DNA of 64,000 nucleotides from positions 19,855,086 through 19,919,085 of the forward strand of contig JALMQS010000187.1 of the NCBI GenBank assembly GCA_024734495.1. The letters are read 5' to 3'. The translations under genes were made by a program, and so were the position numbers. Below, in pieces: positions 11,035 to 22,700 of this stretch (positions are counted from its first letter, which is position 1; every line of letters begins with the position of its first letter). The DNA is from Forficula auricularia (lineage: Eukaryota > Arthropoda > Insecta > Dermaptera > Forficulidae). The notes under the pieces are model-generated. The model did no database searches. It worked only from the letters and a program-made list of their open reading frames with translations, and was not told the DNA's origin.

Positions 11035-11400
11035 TCGGATTTTAGATTCATAGATAGAATCCCAAAATCAAATGAATAATAAAAAATCTTATAAAATATG
11101 TGTGAGCCTCATCCACATAAGTTCACGGGGAAATGAAATTTCTTTAGCAGTAGATGTTATTAAATAATTAATATTTCCTAATTTTAATCAATTTTATTTG
11201 TCATGAAACATTAGTGAGTTTTAAAATAATAATAATTTAAATTTCCTAATTTTAATAAATTTTATTTGTCATGAAATATTAGTGGGTTTTTAAAAAATTA
11301 TTTCCCTCTATTGAGTCATTTCCCCTTTATTGTAACACAAAAAATCAAACAGATACGTCAATAAAGAAGTTTCATTGAAAAGTTTTGTTTTGCCGAGAGT
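11035..11400 (+). repeat. dispersed repeat, second copy at 35220-35525
   Basis: GCCTCATCCACATAA, TTTCCTAATTTTAAT and TTGAGTCATTTCCCC occur in the same order at 35220-35525. The 3' end AGAAGTTTCA is similar in both. Family unknown. Confidence 0.6.
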
Positions 11401-11511
11401 AGCAGAGTTGTTGATTCACAAAGAGAAACAAAGAGGTTGTCCTCTGCTTGATGCAAATAAACATACACACATATATATCGAAATTATATATCTGTATATA
11501 TATTATTTATT

Positions 11512-11556
11512 TGTTTGAGACTATAGTTTCGAAGACTTGCTCTTCATCGTCAGTCT
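11512..11556 (-). ncRNA. hammerhead ribozyme motif
   Basis: The minus strand reads CTGACGA, stem II GAAGA/TCTTC, then GAAACTATAGTC. N7 is C, which the hammerhead consensus allows. Stem III would be the palindrome ACTATAGT. Confidence 0.65.
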
Positions 11557-11637
11557 TTTTTAATTATAAATATTATTTTTCATGGGGCCAACAATATCCA
11601 TGCGGTATTGACCTCATGAAAAATAATATATAATTTA

Positions 11638-11690
11638 AAAAAGACTGATGATGAAGAGCAAGTCTTCGAAACTATAGTCTCAAACAAATA
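11638..11690 (+). ncRNA. hammerhead ribozyme motif
   Basis: CTGATGA at 11645-11651, stem II GAAGA/TCTTC, GAAAC at 11668-11672 and the palindromic stem III ending in GTC (cleavage expected after 11679). Stem I beyond two pairs is weak. Confidence 0.65.
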
Positions 11691-11790
11691 AATAATATAT
11701 ATGCAGATATATAGTTTCGATATATATGTGTGTGTGTTTATTTGCATCAAGCAGAGGACAACTCTTTGTTTCTCTTTGTGAAAGTTTCAC

Positions 11791-12248
11791 TTCAAAAATT
11801 TATTTACACTACTTTAATCAATCGTATTGATTTTTTTTTCAAGTCATTTTAAAAATGGTTGATTATTTAGTTAGAGATTTTCATTTAATCCGTTTAGCCT
11901 TTGAGATGCTAATGAAAGGCAGCCAAAGTGCTCATTTCATATATCTCAAGGGCTTAAGACACTCTTTAAATATAAATATAATTTAAAGCTTGCATCGCAT
12001 ATGAGCGTGTGAATTGATTTCACAATCCCCTCTGAAAAGACGAATGGGCGGCTAGGCTTCTAGTTAAAAATTCGTGCAGAGAAAAAGTCACTTGATTAAA
12101 TTGAAAGTTTCACCCTTCGATCAGGACACATAGGGGTGTTGATTAAATAAGGGTTTGGAATTATGGAAATGACATTCTCGTTGGGAATTAAATTTAAATG
12201 GATTTTTTAGGAATATTGACACCTTAAAGACATTTAAGGCTCGATATA
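11791..12248. other. no gene recognised
   Basis: AT-rich spacer; ends in the TA that flanks the next element. Confidence 0.4.
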
Positions 12249-13328
12249 CAGGGTGAGTTTTTTATCTTGAGACACTTCTTATAACTCAAAAACAGTGCAT
12301 TATATAAAAAAGTTTCAAATAAGTTTATTTATATCAAGGGAGAAACTAAACTACGCTATTGTTTCAAGGGTATTTTAAGATCAAGTTCTGTTTTTTAAAC
12401 GGACACCTATATTTTTTTACATTGTCTAAATCTGCAAAAGAAACTGAACAACTTTTATTAGAATTATTTTTATAGACATCAAATAAAAAAAATATTAAAT
12501 CAATTAGATCTCAAAAAAATCCTAATAATTATTTTTAACAATCATTCAATTTAATTATCAAATAATAATGATCAAATTTTAATTATTAAATCAATAATTT
12601 AATAATTTTAGTGGCACTGTTCTGAGATATTCCAGAGTGATAGTGTATCGCAAGTCTTCTGGATTAATTCCAGTTCCAATTTCGTTATTTTGGCCTTTTT
12701 AAGTTTCTTCGTAGCATTTACATTTTCTGATTTTTTTTAATAGATTTACAACAGGATAAAATGAAGCTCCTGAGGTCAAAATTATGAAATTATTAGCCCT
12801 CAGGAGATTCATTTTATCGTGTTGTAAATCTATTAAAAAAAAAATAGGAAATATAAAGGCTAGAAAGAAATTTAAAAGGACAAAATAACGAAATTGAAAC
12901 TAGAATTTATCCAGAAGACTTGCGATAATCTCTGGAATGTCTCAGAACAGTGTCGCAAAATTATTTAATTATTTATTTAATAATTAAATATTTGATAATT
13001 AAATTGAATGATTATTAAAAATAATTATTAGGATTTTTTGAGATCTAATTAAATAAATATTTTTTTATTTGATGTCATGTATAAAAAATAATTCTAATAA
13101 AAGTTGTTCAGTTTTTTTTCTAGATTAAGAATATGTACAGAAACATATAGGTTTCCATTTCAAAAACAGAACTTGACCTCGAAAGCTTGTTCTAGGTCGA
13201 AAAACAATAGCATAGTTTAGTTTCCCCCTGATATAAATAAGCTTTTATTTGAAACTTTTTTTCATATAATGCATTCTTTTTGAGTTATAACGTTATAAGA
13301 CTGTCTCAAGATAGAAAAACTCACCCGG
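12249..13328. mobile_element. Tc1/mariner-type foldback transposon (1080 bp palindrome)
   Basis: Ends CAGGGTGAGTTTTTTATC and the inverse of CCGGGTGAGTTTTTCTATC are flanked by TA on both sides (12247-12248, 13329-13330). The whole element is one near-perfect inverted repeat centred near 12790, with arms of about 530 bp. A related copy at 48593-49790 retains a transposase relic, which supports a DDE transposon origin. No coding remains here. Confidence 0.7.
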
Positions 13329-13463
13329 TATTCATATGTTTAAGACTACTGGTATATCCTATACTACTAAACCGCATTTGTGCCTGCCTCTTTATGTATC
13401 TATGTACCTATGTCCGTCCCCAAACAAAAACAATCGTCATGGTTACCAATTTAAATGAAATTA

Positions 13464-13601
13464 TCTATATATATAAAATTAAGGTTTTGTCTGTACATTG
13501 GGGTGGGGGTGGGGTTGGGGGGGAGTGGATTCGAGGGGTGGGGTCCAGGGGCGAGCCCTCATGGTAGCAAGAGGGCCGCCGAAGGTGGGCCTTGCAGCTA
13601 G
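13464..13601 (+). mobile_element. short non-autonomous Helitron
   Basis: Starts TCTATATATATAAAATTAAG after an A and ends CTAG before a T, with a GC-rich hairpin (GGGCCGCC...GGTGGGCC) just inside the 3' end. These are the structural marks of Helitrons. Only 138 bp, no Rep/helicase coding. The same 5' and 3' ends flank 44346-45318. Confidence 0.75.
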
Positions 13602-13946
13602 TTACAAACTAAACAAAAAGTGAATATTTTTCTTTTAAAATCGGGCACATATTTATTTACACTTTGTAGAAAAAATTATTCTGTACAAGCATAATAGAAA
13701 AAATTCTTAATAAATAAATCTTATTTACATAATAATATACAAGACTTAGAAATTTACTATTCACAAGGTCACTTTAAAAAATTTAAGTGTTCTGGAAGAA
13801 ACATCCAAGGATTGATGATGAAAGGCCTCTCAATTCTTTTAAGGCCTTTTCTCGACTAGTAAGGAGTCGCCTCCAAGGCGGTCGCCTCTCATTAAAAAAC
13901 ACCCAAAATGCATGGCAAAGATCACAGTATAAAAAAAAAGTAAATT
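13602..13946. other. no gene recognised
   Basis: AT-rich spacer with two unremarkable frames on opposite strands (13787-13987 and 13839-14021), likely chance. Confidence 0.4.
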
Positions 13947-14588
13947 ACACTGCTCGACAAAAATTAAACAAAAATTTGTATCCGTAATCCCAACAATGAA
14001 TTCCAATAGAGTTTTATACACTGATTATCATGCAATTTCCCGATATTTTACATCACGTCAGAGTTTTGAGATATTATCGGTCAAAATGACGAAAAAGGCC
14101 ATTTTGACCTATTTTTGAGACCCATTATATATTAAACAGCAATATTTGAAATCAAAATATTTTGTTGACGTAATAGAAAACAGCTTCCTCTTTGATTTTC
14201 AAATTACCGCTTGCTTTTATCTCGATTAAACCTCCATTTAAAGCAAAAACTAAAACTACTTAATTATAAACAATAAAAACATATGATCTTAGTTTTTTAC
14301 TTATAATTCGAGTTCTAATTGAGCTAAAAACAAGAAATAAACTGAAAATTAAAAAGGAATATTTTTTCTATTAAGGAAACAAAATATTTTCGTTCTAAAT
14401 ACTGCTGTTTCATATCTATGATGTCTCAATAGTAGCCCAAAATGGCCTTTTTAGGTGTTAAGATCAAAAACATGTCAAAACTCTGACCTGTTGTAAAAAA
14501 AATTCAAAAACACGATGAAAATCAGCATATAAAACTTTGCTAGTATCCATTGTTACATTTACGGATAAAAATTTTTGTTGAGCAGTGT
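13947..14588. mobile_element. palindromic TIR element, copy 1
   Basis: CACTGCTCGACAAAAATT and its near inverse AATTTTTGTTGAGCAGTG bound an inverted repeat centred near 14270. The arms include GGTCAAAATGACGAAAAAGG. TTA flanks both ends. The termini resemble Tc1/mariner MITEs. A second copy is at 57710-58303. Confidence 0.6.
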
Positions 14589-15377
14589 TATTATTAAAGG
14601 AAGAATAAAAATGTGGGTGTAAATTAATGTTAATACATAAAAGCCATGGAATCAAAAAAAAAATTAAATTAAATTTAAAGGCAATGAGTGAAGATTTATC
14701 AAGTACAAATTTTTTTTTTTGTTCAAAATGGTTCAATAATTTCGTTGTGAATTCAAATTCTAAGAGAAAATATTTTCTTCTTAATTTTTAAATAAATATA
14801 TGAAATTTAATTAATAAACATATTTACTTTAAAAAAATGAAAATTTCTTTGAGCCGTGTAAAAGCTGTTGAGAAATATTTTTAATTTTTCAAAATAGTAT
14901 TCAAATTTTTTCGAAATTGAATGAATTCGCAGTTCAAAATGGGCATATTTGATTTTAATATTATATAAAAAAAAAAAAATCGATCATTTTCAACAAGTTC
15001 TGGTACTATTCAAAAGAAATCTTAATTTTTATTGTGATAAAAAAATACTATTCAATTCAAATAATAGTTAAATTATTAATTTTGAATAGTCTTTGTTTTT
15101 TATCAATTCCGTTTATTTGTTTGATAATTTTAAATAAACAGAGTGTTAAAATAAAAATGTTACTTATTTTGAGGGAGGTAGTATTCATAAAAAAAGAAAT
15201 GTCAAAGAATTCACTTTAAAAGTGGGTTAAAGACACCTTTGGTATCTATTAGAATTTTGAAGAATATTTGAAGTTTAGTTTTGTTTGATTTCAGAATTAA
15301 AATTATTAACATTGAAATTCTTGCTTTTTTTTTAAACATATTTTACGGTAAAATAAAAAGTGTGCAACCTCTAAAAA
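14589..15377. other. no gene recognised
   Basis: Very AT-rich with many short A and T runs; nothing supported. Confidence 0.4.
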
Positions 15378-15920
15378 CACTGCCAGCCAAAAAAAACATA
15401 GCACTTAGATTTTTTTTAAATAACTAATAAAATGTATTTTTAATGCAATGAAATTTAATAAACTTTTAATATGATATATTTTTAACCTTTGTTAATAAGT
15501 GTAACATAAATTTAAAACATTTTTTTTAAAAATTACAATTTAAATGAAATAAAAGCGGATAATAATTTGATATTTATCGATTTTTGATGAAATCTAATAT
15601 CCTTATTATAATCTTTCAACCCGTGTTTTTTTTTTGAAAATATGCTTGAAATTCATTATTTGGGTGTCTTTTCGACTAAACACATCCAAATTATGCCGGT
15701 TAGCATTACAGATTCTGCGAAAGCCGTTGCGTTAATCGAGGATGGCCGGAACTACAGATAATTAGCCAATGTTCTTGCTACGACAGCAACAAGTGTTAAA
15801 CACTTATTAAGAAAGGTTAAAAATATACCATATTAAATAAGTTTATTCAATTTCATTGCATTAAAGATACATTTCATTAGTTTTTTTTAATCTAAGTGTT
15901 ACGATTTTTTGGCAGGTAGT
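15378..15920 (+). mobile_element. Tc1/mariner-like element, internally deleted
   Basis: Inverted ends CACTGCCAGCCAAAAAAA and TTTTTTGGCAGGTAGT, with long sub-terminal inverted repeats around ACTTAGATTTTTTTTAAA. It contains a transposase N-terminal relic at 15693-15825. A related copy occupies 52689-53748. Confidence 0.65.
15693..15825 (+). pseudogene. Tc1-like transposase helix-turn-helix relic
   Basis: From ATG 15693 the frame reads ITDSAKAVALIEDGRNYR, an in-frame stop, then LANVLATTATSVKHLLRK. This is the pattern of the first helix-turn-helix of Tc1-type transposases (length, Ala/Ile spacing, LANVL in place of the usual recognition region). The catalytic DDE part is missing, so it cannot encode an active enzyme. 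Confidence 0.55.
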
Positions 15921-16650
15921 TTCATATCCAATCATCGTAATTTTTGTCAGATATCATTTTTATATCAATAGGACTCAGAACATGAGGAAAGTCTACATAA
16001 ATACAAAAATGAATCACTCTAATGTCCAGTTAACTTTCTTTTTCTTATTATGATGAATATTACCTCCTCTTTTTAACATTCTGTGCATTTCACTAATTTT
16101 CTCCACTTAGATATCAATATGATTGATTCACTCTGATCAAAGAAGTAACTTATTAATAATATAAATACAAATTTTAAATTAAGAAAATATTTATAACATT
16201 ATAATATATACATATATATAAATATATTTAGCTAGAATTAATTACTTCTTTGAGCCATTATCAATGATATATGTTTGGAAAATTTTATATACATTAAAAA
16301 AATTAATTTCCAAACCGTTTTTAGTTTATTCAAAAGTGAATGGGTTATTTATCGAAATTCTCTTTCGGTTTTAAAAATATCAATCGAATTCGTAAAGGTT
16401 TTTGATTCCAAGGCTCTTTGGCTTATTTTCATTTTTAATAAAGCTCATCGTCATAAGCCATTTAAAACATTAATGAGATTTGTAAATATTTGACTAAGAA
16501 TTGGCAAAGGAATTGTTTTTTGTGTTCCAGTCTGCTTTAGGCTTTTCGTTTTTTTTTTCATTTTTCTATTAGAAAACATGAAGCATGAAGATGATTTTAT
16601 TCTTCACAATGGTGAGTAGTTGATGAAATTCGATGCAATTTATTTATCTA
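15921..16650 (-). other. Ryk: 3' flank of the RYK gene, possible 3' UTR
   Basis: AT-rich. Minus-strand AATAAA signals lie right after the stop (about 16646-16641), near 16597 and near 16327. I cannot tell which is used. The frame at 16275-16493 on the plus strand has no support. Confidence 0.35.
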
Positions 16651-16762
16651 TCACACGTATCGAGTTAGTTGAGCGTGAAACTGCTGTAGACACACATTTA
16701 ACTGGCTGAAAGTAGGACGTTCATCAGGAGACATGGCCCAACAACAGGCCATCACTGAGAAT
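16651..16762 (-). CDS. Ryk: RYK receptor, last coding exon
   Basis: Acceptor ATTTTCAG at 16770-16763; stop TGA at 16653-16651. Encodes FSVMACCWAMSPDERPTF and then a tail ending LTRYV. This is the end of the kinase C-lobe (subdomain XI, with the conserved Arg of ERPTF). The final YV resembles the C-terminus of vertebrate RYK, which ends AYV and can act as a PDZ ligand. The exon opens by completing a Leu codon from 18201. Confidence 0.9.
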
Positions 16763-19700
16763 CTGAAAATAAAAACAAAAATATTTAAAAAATCTTAAAA
16801 ATTCGACAAATGTGTAAAAAATTATGTTCTTAATTTTCAGAATTAGTAATTTTTTTAATTAACCATCCAAAAGTAAAAAAAAAAAAAAAAATTAAAAAAT
16901 CAAATTTAATATACAGCCTTTGTTTTCAACGTGTAAGTTTCAATGGAAAAATTGTTATACAGGGTGGGGCATAAAGATCTACCACATTTTGAAGAGGTAT
17001 AAAATATATTTTTAAAAAGAACATAAAATATTTTTTTTTTTTAAATGTGTTTTAAATATTATATCAGACAAAAAAAAGGGGGGGGGGGGTCAAAAATGAA
17101 AATTCTTGGTTATTATATATACTATCCCCCTACTTCATTATCTGCTGCTATCATTTATTACATTGGGAAATAATATACAAAGTATTCTCAAAATTAAAGT
17201 TTTTATGCAAAATAACTGTTAAAAACATTAAAATGGGTCACTTTGGGAACACTGGTTGATCCCTAATTACAAACATCATTAGAAACGTTCCATATGAGGC
17301 GTCCAGATACAAAAGGGGATAAGTCAATTTTTTTTCATTTTTCATTTATATTTTATTTGGAAGAATAAAAACATATTTTCTTCACCAAACATGATATTTT
17401 CGAAAATTCTAAGATTTTCCTCTCCTATAGTTCTTTTTGAATTAATGTATGAATAAAATGGCAGAAACGGATTCAGGAGACTAACAAAATATATTTTCAT
17501 ACCAAAGAAGATATTATTGTGAATTTTGAGTTAAGCACCCATTTAAAATTGGGTCAAAATGACATTAGAAATGAACTCTCCGCCATGAAAAACATATATA
17601 TATATTCATACCAAAGACGATGTTTTTGAGAATTTTGAGATTAGCCCCCTCCACCCAGGGTCAATTTTAAAAATTGGATCAAAACGACATGAAAAATGAA
17701 CTCAGTGGTTTAGAATCACCCCATGTTAGAAGTTTCAGAATTTTGGCGCCCTAAGTCTCTAAATGTCACACTGTTTTTTTACTTATGGAAAGTGGTGTAG
17801 GTTTTAGGTGAAACATGATGTTAATTAATAGAGTAAAGGGTGTGTAGTTTCACAGTGAAATTCACTGTGAAACTACACACCCTTTACTCTATTAATTATC
17901 ACACTGTTCGCAGTGCCCCGGACTGGCAACCGCCCCCAAAACTCTTGGGCCCCTGGGCATGTGCCCATTTTACCCATTTATAGAATCGGGGGTGCTGATG
18001 AAGAGGGTAAACGCCTCGAAACTATAATCCCTTTATAAATCAATTAAACATTTATTTTTCAAGCGAAAGACACACTCTTTTATTGTCTCCTTCAATTTAT
18101 AAAAATTCTGCTATTCTCGTCAAAAAGAAACTTTTAATTTGAATACTTACAATGAATATATTTTAATTTAATTTTCAAACAATATTTAATTTATACTTAC
18201 AATTCGTCAGGACAATTGACGGGTTGAGTGAGGCGATATCCATCTTGCAAATACTCAGCAAGTTCAAATGGATCGATCTCTGCATATGGTTGCTGAGCCA
18301 ATGTGGTCAATTCCCAGAGTAGAACGCCAAATGTCCACTAAAACGAGACAAGATTGGGCTTTAGAGAGGGGGTATTCAATCAAATTGGGGAGGATCACCA
18401 TGCTCTGTACCCCTTGACTAACACAAAACATATCATTGCAACTGACACTGGTACACTGTATCAATGTCCATGGGAGCTTTAATTGTTTCCAATGAATAAT
18501 ACGCATTCACATGGAAATAGGGGAGAGGCGCAAATGCATCGCCTCCCTTATTAAACTAATAATTAATGTGATTTTCAAACTGTCACGCTTGAGAGGTTTT
18601 TTTATAATCTATATAGTCGTATAAAATATTCATAAACAGTTAAAAATCACATTATATAGTAATTGATTTTTTCGATTTTTCTTTTCTTCTCTTCGGTTTA
18701 GTAATAAAAGCATAACAAAATTACGATAAATAAAATAAAACACAAGATATTAAATCATCATCATCATCATCATTGAGTATACAGTCCTAAGACTGGTTTG
18801 ATGCAACAATTCGTCTCCACTCGACTCTGTCCCCCGCCAGCTGTTTGACCTCTCTAAATGTCTGGCATCCCATATCCCGAATTATTTGGTTGAAATATTC
18901 TAATCTGGGTCTTCCCCTTCCCCTTTTCTTTCCCACCTCCCCTTCCAAGATATCCCTAAGCAGTCCCCCATGTCTCAGTGTGTGCCCCATCATCTGACCT
19001 CTTCTCTTCTTCAGACTCTTCCACAAGGTTCTTCTTCTCCGATTCTTCCAAGAACTAAGTGGATATTGATGAGGCAGTCCAAAAAAAGAAGAAGATAATT
19101 TACACTATCTTTTTATTCATAAAACCGACGTTTCGGAGGCTATTCCCTCCTTCTTCAGGGTTTTGAAAAGTCAGTGAAGGAAATCCAATGCGGCATACCC
19201 CTCTGTCTCCTCTTTCAGTGGCAGTAACAATAATATCTTGTATTTCATTCTCAGCAGAATTATAATGTAATAATAATTATTACCCCCCCCCCCCCCCCCG
19301 CCTTTTTTTGGTTTGATAAAATGTTTAAAACACATTAAAAAAATAAATATTTTATGTTCTTTTCAAAAATAAGTAACTCTATATTCAGTTTTTTTCTAGT
19401 TAAATTTTTTCATTTTTTTATAACTCTGCTGGAATTATAAAATTTATTTATAAAGAGACTATAGTTTCGAGGGCTTTGCCCTCTTCATCAGTTCTATTTA
19501 CAATTGATTCACAGGAATTAATGTATGAATGGAAAGAGGACTTTCCATTCATATCATTAAACTATAGTCTCGTTATAAATAAAATTTATAATTCCAGCAG
19601 AAGACACACTCTTTTATTGTCTCCTTCAATATATTAAAATTTTATAACTCTTCAAAATATGGTAGATATTTATGCCCCAACCTGTATTAGATAGGTATAT

Positions 19701-22700
19701 TTAACAAAGATTTGCATTAAAATAAATAAATTTCTTTATAATTTACTACTAAAAAATTCTATATTTCTATATAATTTAGAGTCGTGACAAATATGTCAAT
19801 CAAAATGGGGGATCGCGAATGAAAAATTCTAAGAAGCGTTGGTGTAAATATAACTCGGTGACATTACAAATGATAGATTTATGCTCAAGGCATTAAAATG
19901 CTCATGGTATTTATTTATAAATCTTATAAAACAAATGTTTCAGTATACAAAATAGCTACTCTTTGAACAATATGTTAGGACTTAGAGTAATATTGATTTA
20001 AGATTTGTTATATAATAATTTATTTATTCATTTAATCAAACACTTCATCAGTCAAATCTATATCACCCTAAATTCCTATCCTTATTTAGCTTTCGCACGC
20101 AAATGTTATATTATATAAAGCTTTGTTCATTTTTTTGGCTCTGAAACGCCTTTGTTATGCACTTTGTCTTTTTATCTACGTTTGCCTTGTGTTCCGAGTT
20201 CGGGTTTCAAGAAATCAGATACAGATTTATCCTATTGATTGTTTCATTTCCGTTTCATTTGATTACAAGTCTAGGAAAAATAATCCAAGAGTTAAATCAT
20301 CAAAAACAATTAATAAATCAAGTATGTTGGCAGGTATTTGGACAGGAAAAGTGGCAAATCAAAAAATTTTCATTGATTTACGCGACGTTTCGCCAATTTT
20401 TATTTTGGATTTGATCAGGGGTCTCAATGATTATAATTAATTTTGAGATATAATAGATTTAGCACATATTTCTGAATTAACTCAATTGTAATTGATTCTT
20501 TTTATGGCCCAAACAATTATTTAATTCAGTGTTTTTCAAACTTTTTCATGACGCGACCCTTAAAATGAAAAAAAAATTAGTGACCCCCTACCCCCTCTGT
20601 TTGAGAGGGCCGGCTCGTGACTTTGTGTACAATTTTTCATTTTTTTTTTATAGTAAAAAACACATAAAAACAGTAAAAAGGTATTTATTTTTATAAATCC
20701 TGATATAAATTTTTAAAAAATTAATTTTTTAAGGTTTTGACAGGCAAATGCCCGGATGGCTAATGCGTCGCTTGCTCCCGGTATCGGGTTTTGCGGGGAG
20801 AATTTTTAAATTACTTTTTGTCTTTTTGATGGAAATCTATGGTCATGTTATTTTTTCATGAACATACATTTCTATTTTTTTTTTTAATTGTTGTAGTTAA
20901 TTTATATAATATAATTCAGAAATATTTTTCATGACGCGATCCCCTTAGAATAAAAAAAATTTCGTGATCCCTTACTCCCCATCTGTTTGAGAGGCCCGGC
21001 TCGTGACTTTGTCTACAATTTTTTATTTATTTTTTTTTTTATAGTAAAAAACACATAAAAACAGTAAAAAGGTATTGATTTATTATTTATTTTTATAAAT
21101 CCTGATATAAATTAAAAAAAAAATATTAATTTTTTTTAGGTTTTGACCAAGTTTCTTTAACAACTTATGGCAAATGCCGGGGTGGCTAATGCGTCGCTTG
21201 CTCCTGGTATCGGGGTTTTTGTGCGTAATTTTTAAATTACTTTTTGTCTGATGGAAATCTATGGTTATTTGTTAATGAACATACCTTTCTATTTTTTTTT
21301 AAATTGTTGTAGTTAATTAGTTGAATTAATTTCTGTATTGCAAATAACTTAGTCAAGTGAAATAATATACTTCCTCCGAGTATATTTTGAAAAAAATATT
21401 AAATAAATATAAATAAAAATAATTACCACATCGGAAGCAGTTGAGAAAGCGCCATGAACAAGACTTTCGGAAGCAAGCCATTTCACAGGACGGTTTTCGT
21501 TATCCCCTAAACAGTGATAATCCGCTGGAAATAGATCCCGGGATAATGCATTATCCGCCACTTGAACTTTTAATGTCCTCTCGTCAATTATACAATTCCT
21601 AAAAAAAAATTAATATTACAAATTCATAAAAACATAAACATAAATTATGTATGTATAATAATATTACTAATCTATTTAATTGTCAATTTAAAAGTGATTT
21701 CCGAGTTGTGTAACACCTAGCCATAGATATTACTTATAACTCAGAATTATTTTTAGGCGCAAGGAATTGCCGTTTTCGTATTATATTATAATTTTGAATA
21801 AGAAACACAGCTGTTGAAAAGTACAAATGTACCATTTTGAGGATTTAAATGCCTAACTGGTATTTGATTTATTTGATTTATGGCACTTTCAGCTGCCGGG
21901 GCTATATGTGCCTTAACTTGTATTATTTTCATAGGAAACAAGCCTTTATTAAGTGATTTTCTGGTGGGTACGATTGTTTTCCAAAACAATATATTAACTT
22001 TCAATTTAAATTTAGTTGGTTCATGTCAATTTTAATAATAAATAAAAGATTCACGGGTTTTTGGACAATTTTTTTTATTAATGTTAGATATCAATTTTCG
22101 TACGACGTTTTGTCCTTTTTCAGGACTTTTTCAAGTACTCGATTAATGTTTTAAGTAATTGAGTAGGTACTTGAAAAAGTCCTGTAAAAGGACGAAACGT
22201 CGTACGAAAATTGATATTTAACATTAATAAAAAAAAAATTGTCCAAAAACCCGTGAATCTTTTATTTAAAATTTTAAATTCTTTCCTTTATTTTTCTATT
22301 AAGTTTCTATTAAAAAAATAAATAAATAATTCAAATAATTGTTTATAAGGATTTTATGGGTCGTGCATAAATTACACGAATTTCAAGATTTTTAGACCCA
22401 CCTCTCCCTTTGTCACATTTTCATTGATTCCTCCCCTATATTGTAACGTCACACTATCACTTTTAACCCTATAATTTGCGTGGCTGTATGGGTATAGTTC
22501 TCTAAAGCAAAAAAAAACCCTATAATTTAATAATTATAGAAATTTTTTTTATAAATTAAACTCTTTTTTTTTAAGGAATTTGGTGTTGGTACTTGGTGAA
22601 ACATTTTTTAAAATTATTAGATAAAAATACTTGGTAGGTTTCACATTAAGATCATCTTAATGTGAAACCTATCAAGTATTTTTATCTAATAATTTTAAAT

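Larger units (their letters stand above)
11405..11790. repeat. Penelope-like foldback unit with two hammerheads
   Basis: The arms run from CACAAAGAGAAACAAAGAG at the left to CTCTTTGTTTCTCTTTGTG at the right, with a centre near 11600. Each arm carries a hammerhead pointing outward. The small frame at 11448-11633 is arm sequence only. Confidence 0.6.
19290..19685 (-). repeat. right end of a CAGGGTGGGGCATAAAG MITE, interrupted
   Basis: The C-run, TTTTTTTGGTTTGATAAAAT, and the terminal CTCTTCAAAATATGGTAG followed by TTTATGCCCC match the inverse of the family's left end. A Penelope-like unit (about 19430-19640) is inserted in it. Confidence 0.55.
22035..22266. repeat. foldback unit with two U3/A8 hammerhead variants
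   Basis: Arms run from AAAAGATTCACGGGTTTTTG at the left to CAAAAACCCGTGAATCTTTT at the right, centre near 22150. Each arm carries the motif GTAC-TTGAAAA-stem II-GAAACGTC-GTAC (the left arm reads CAAAAC rather than CGAAAC). Confidence 0.65.

Noticed and set aside
13280..13567. 95-codon plus frame
   Set aside because: It spans the end of a foldback element and the Helitron at 13464; no conserved features.
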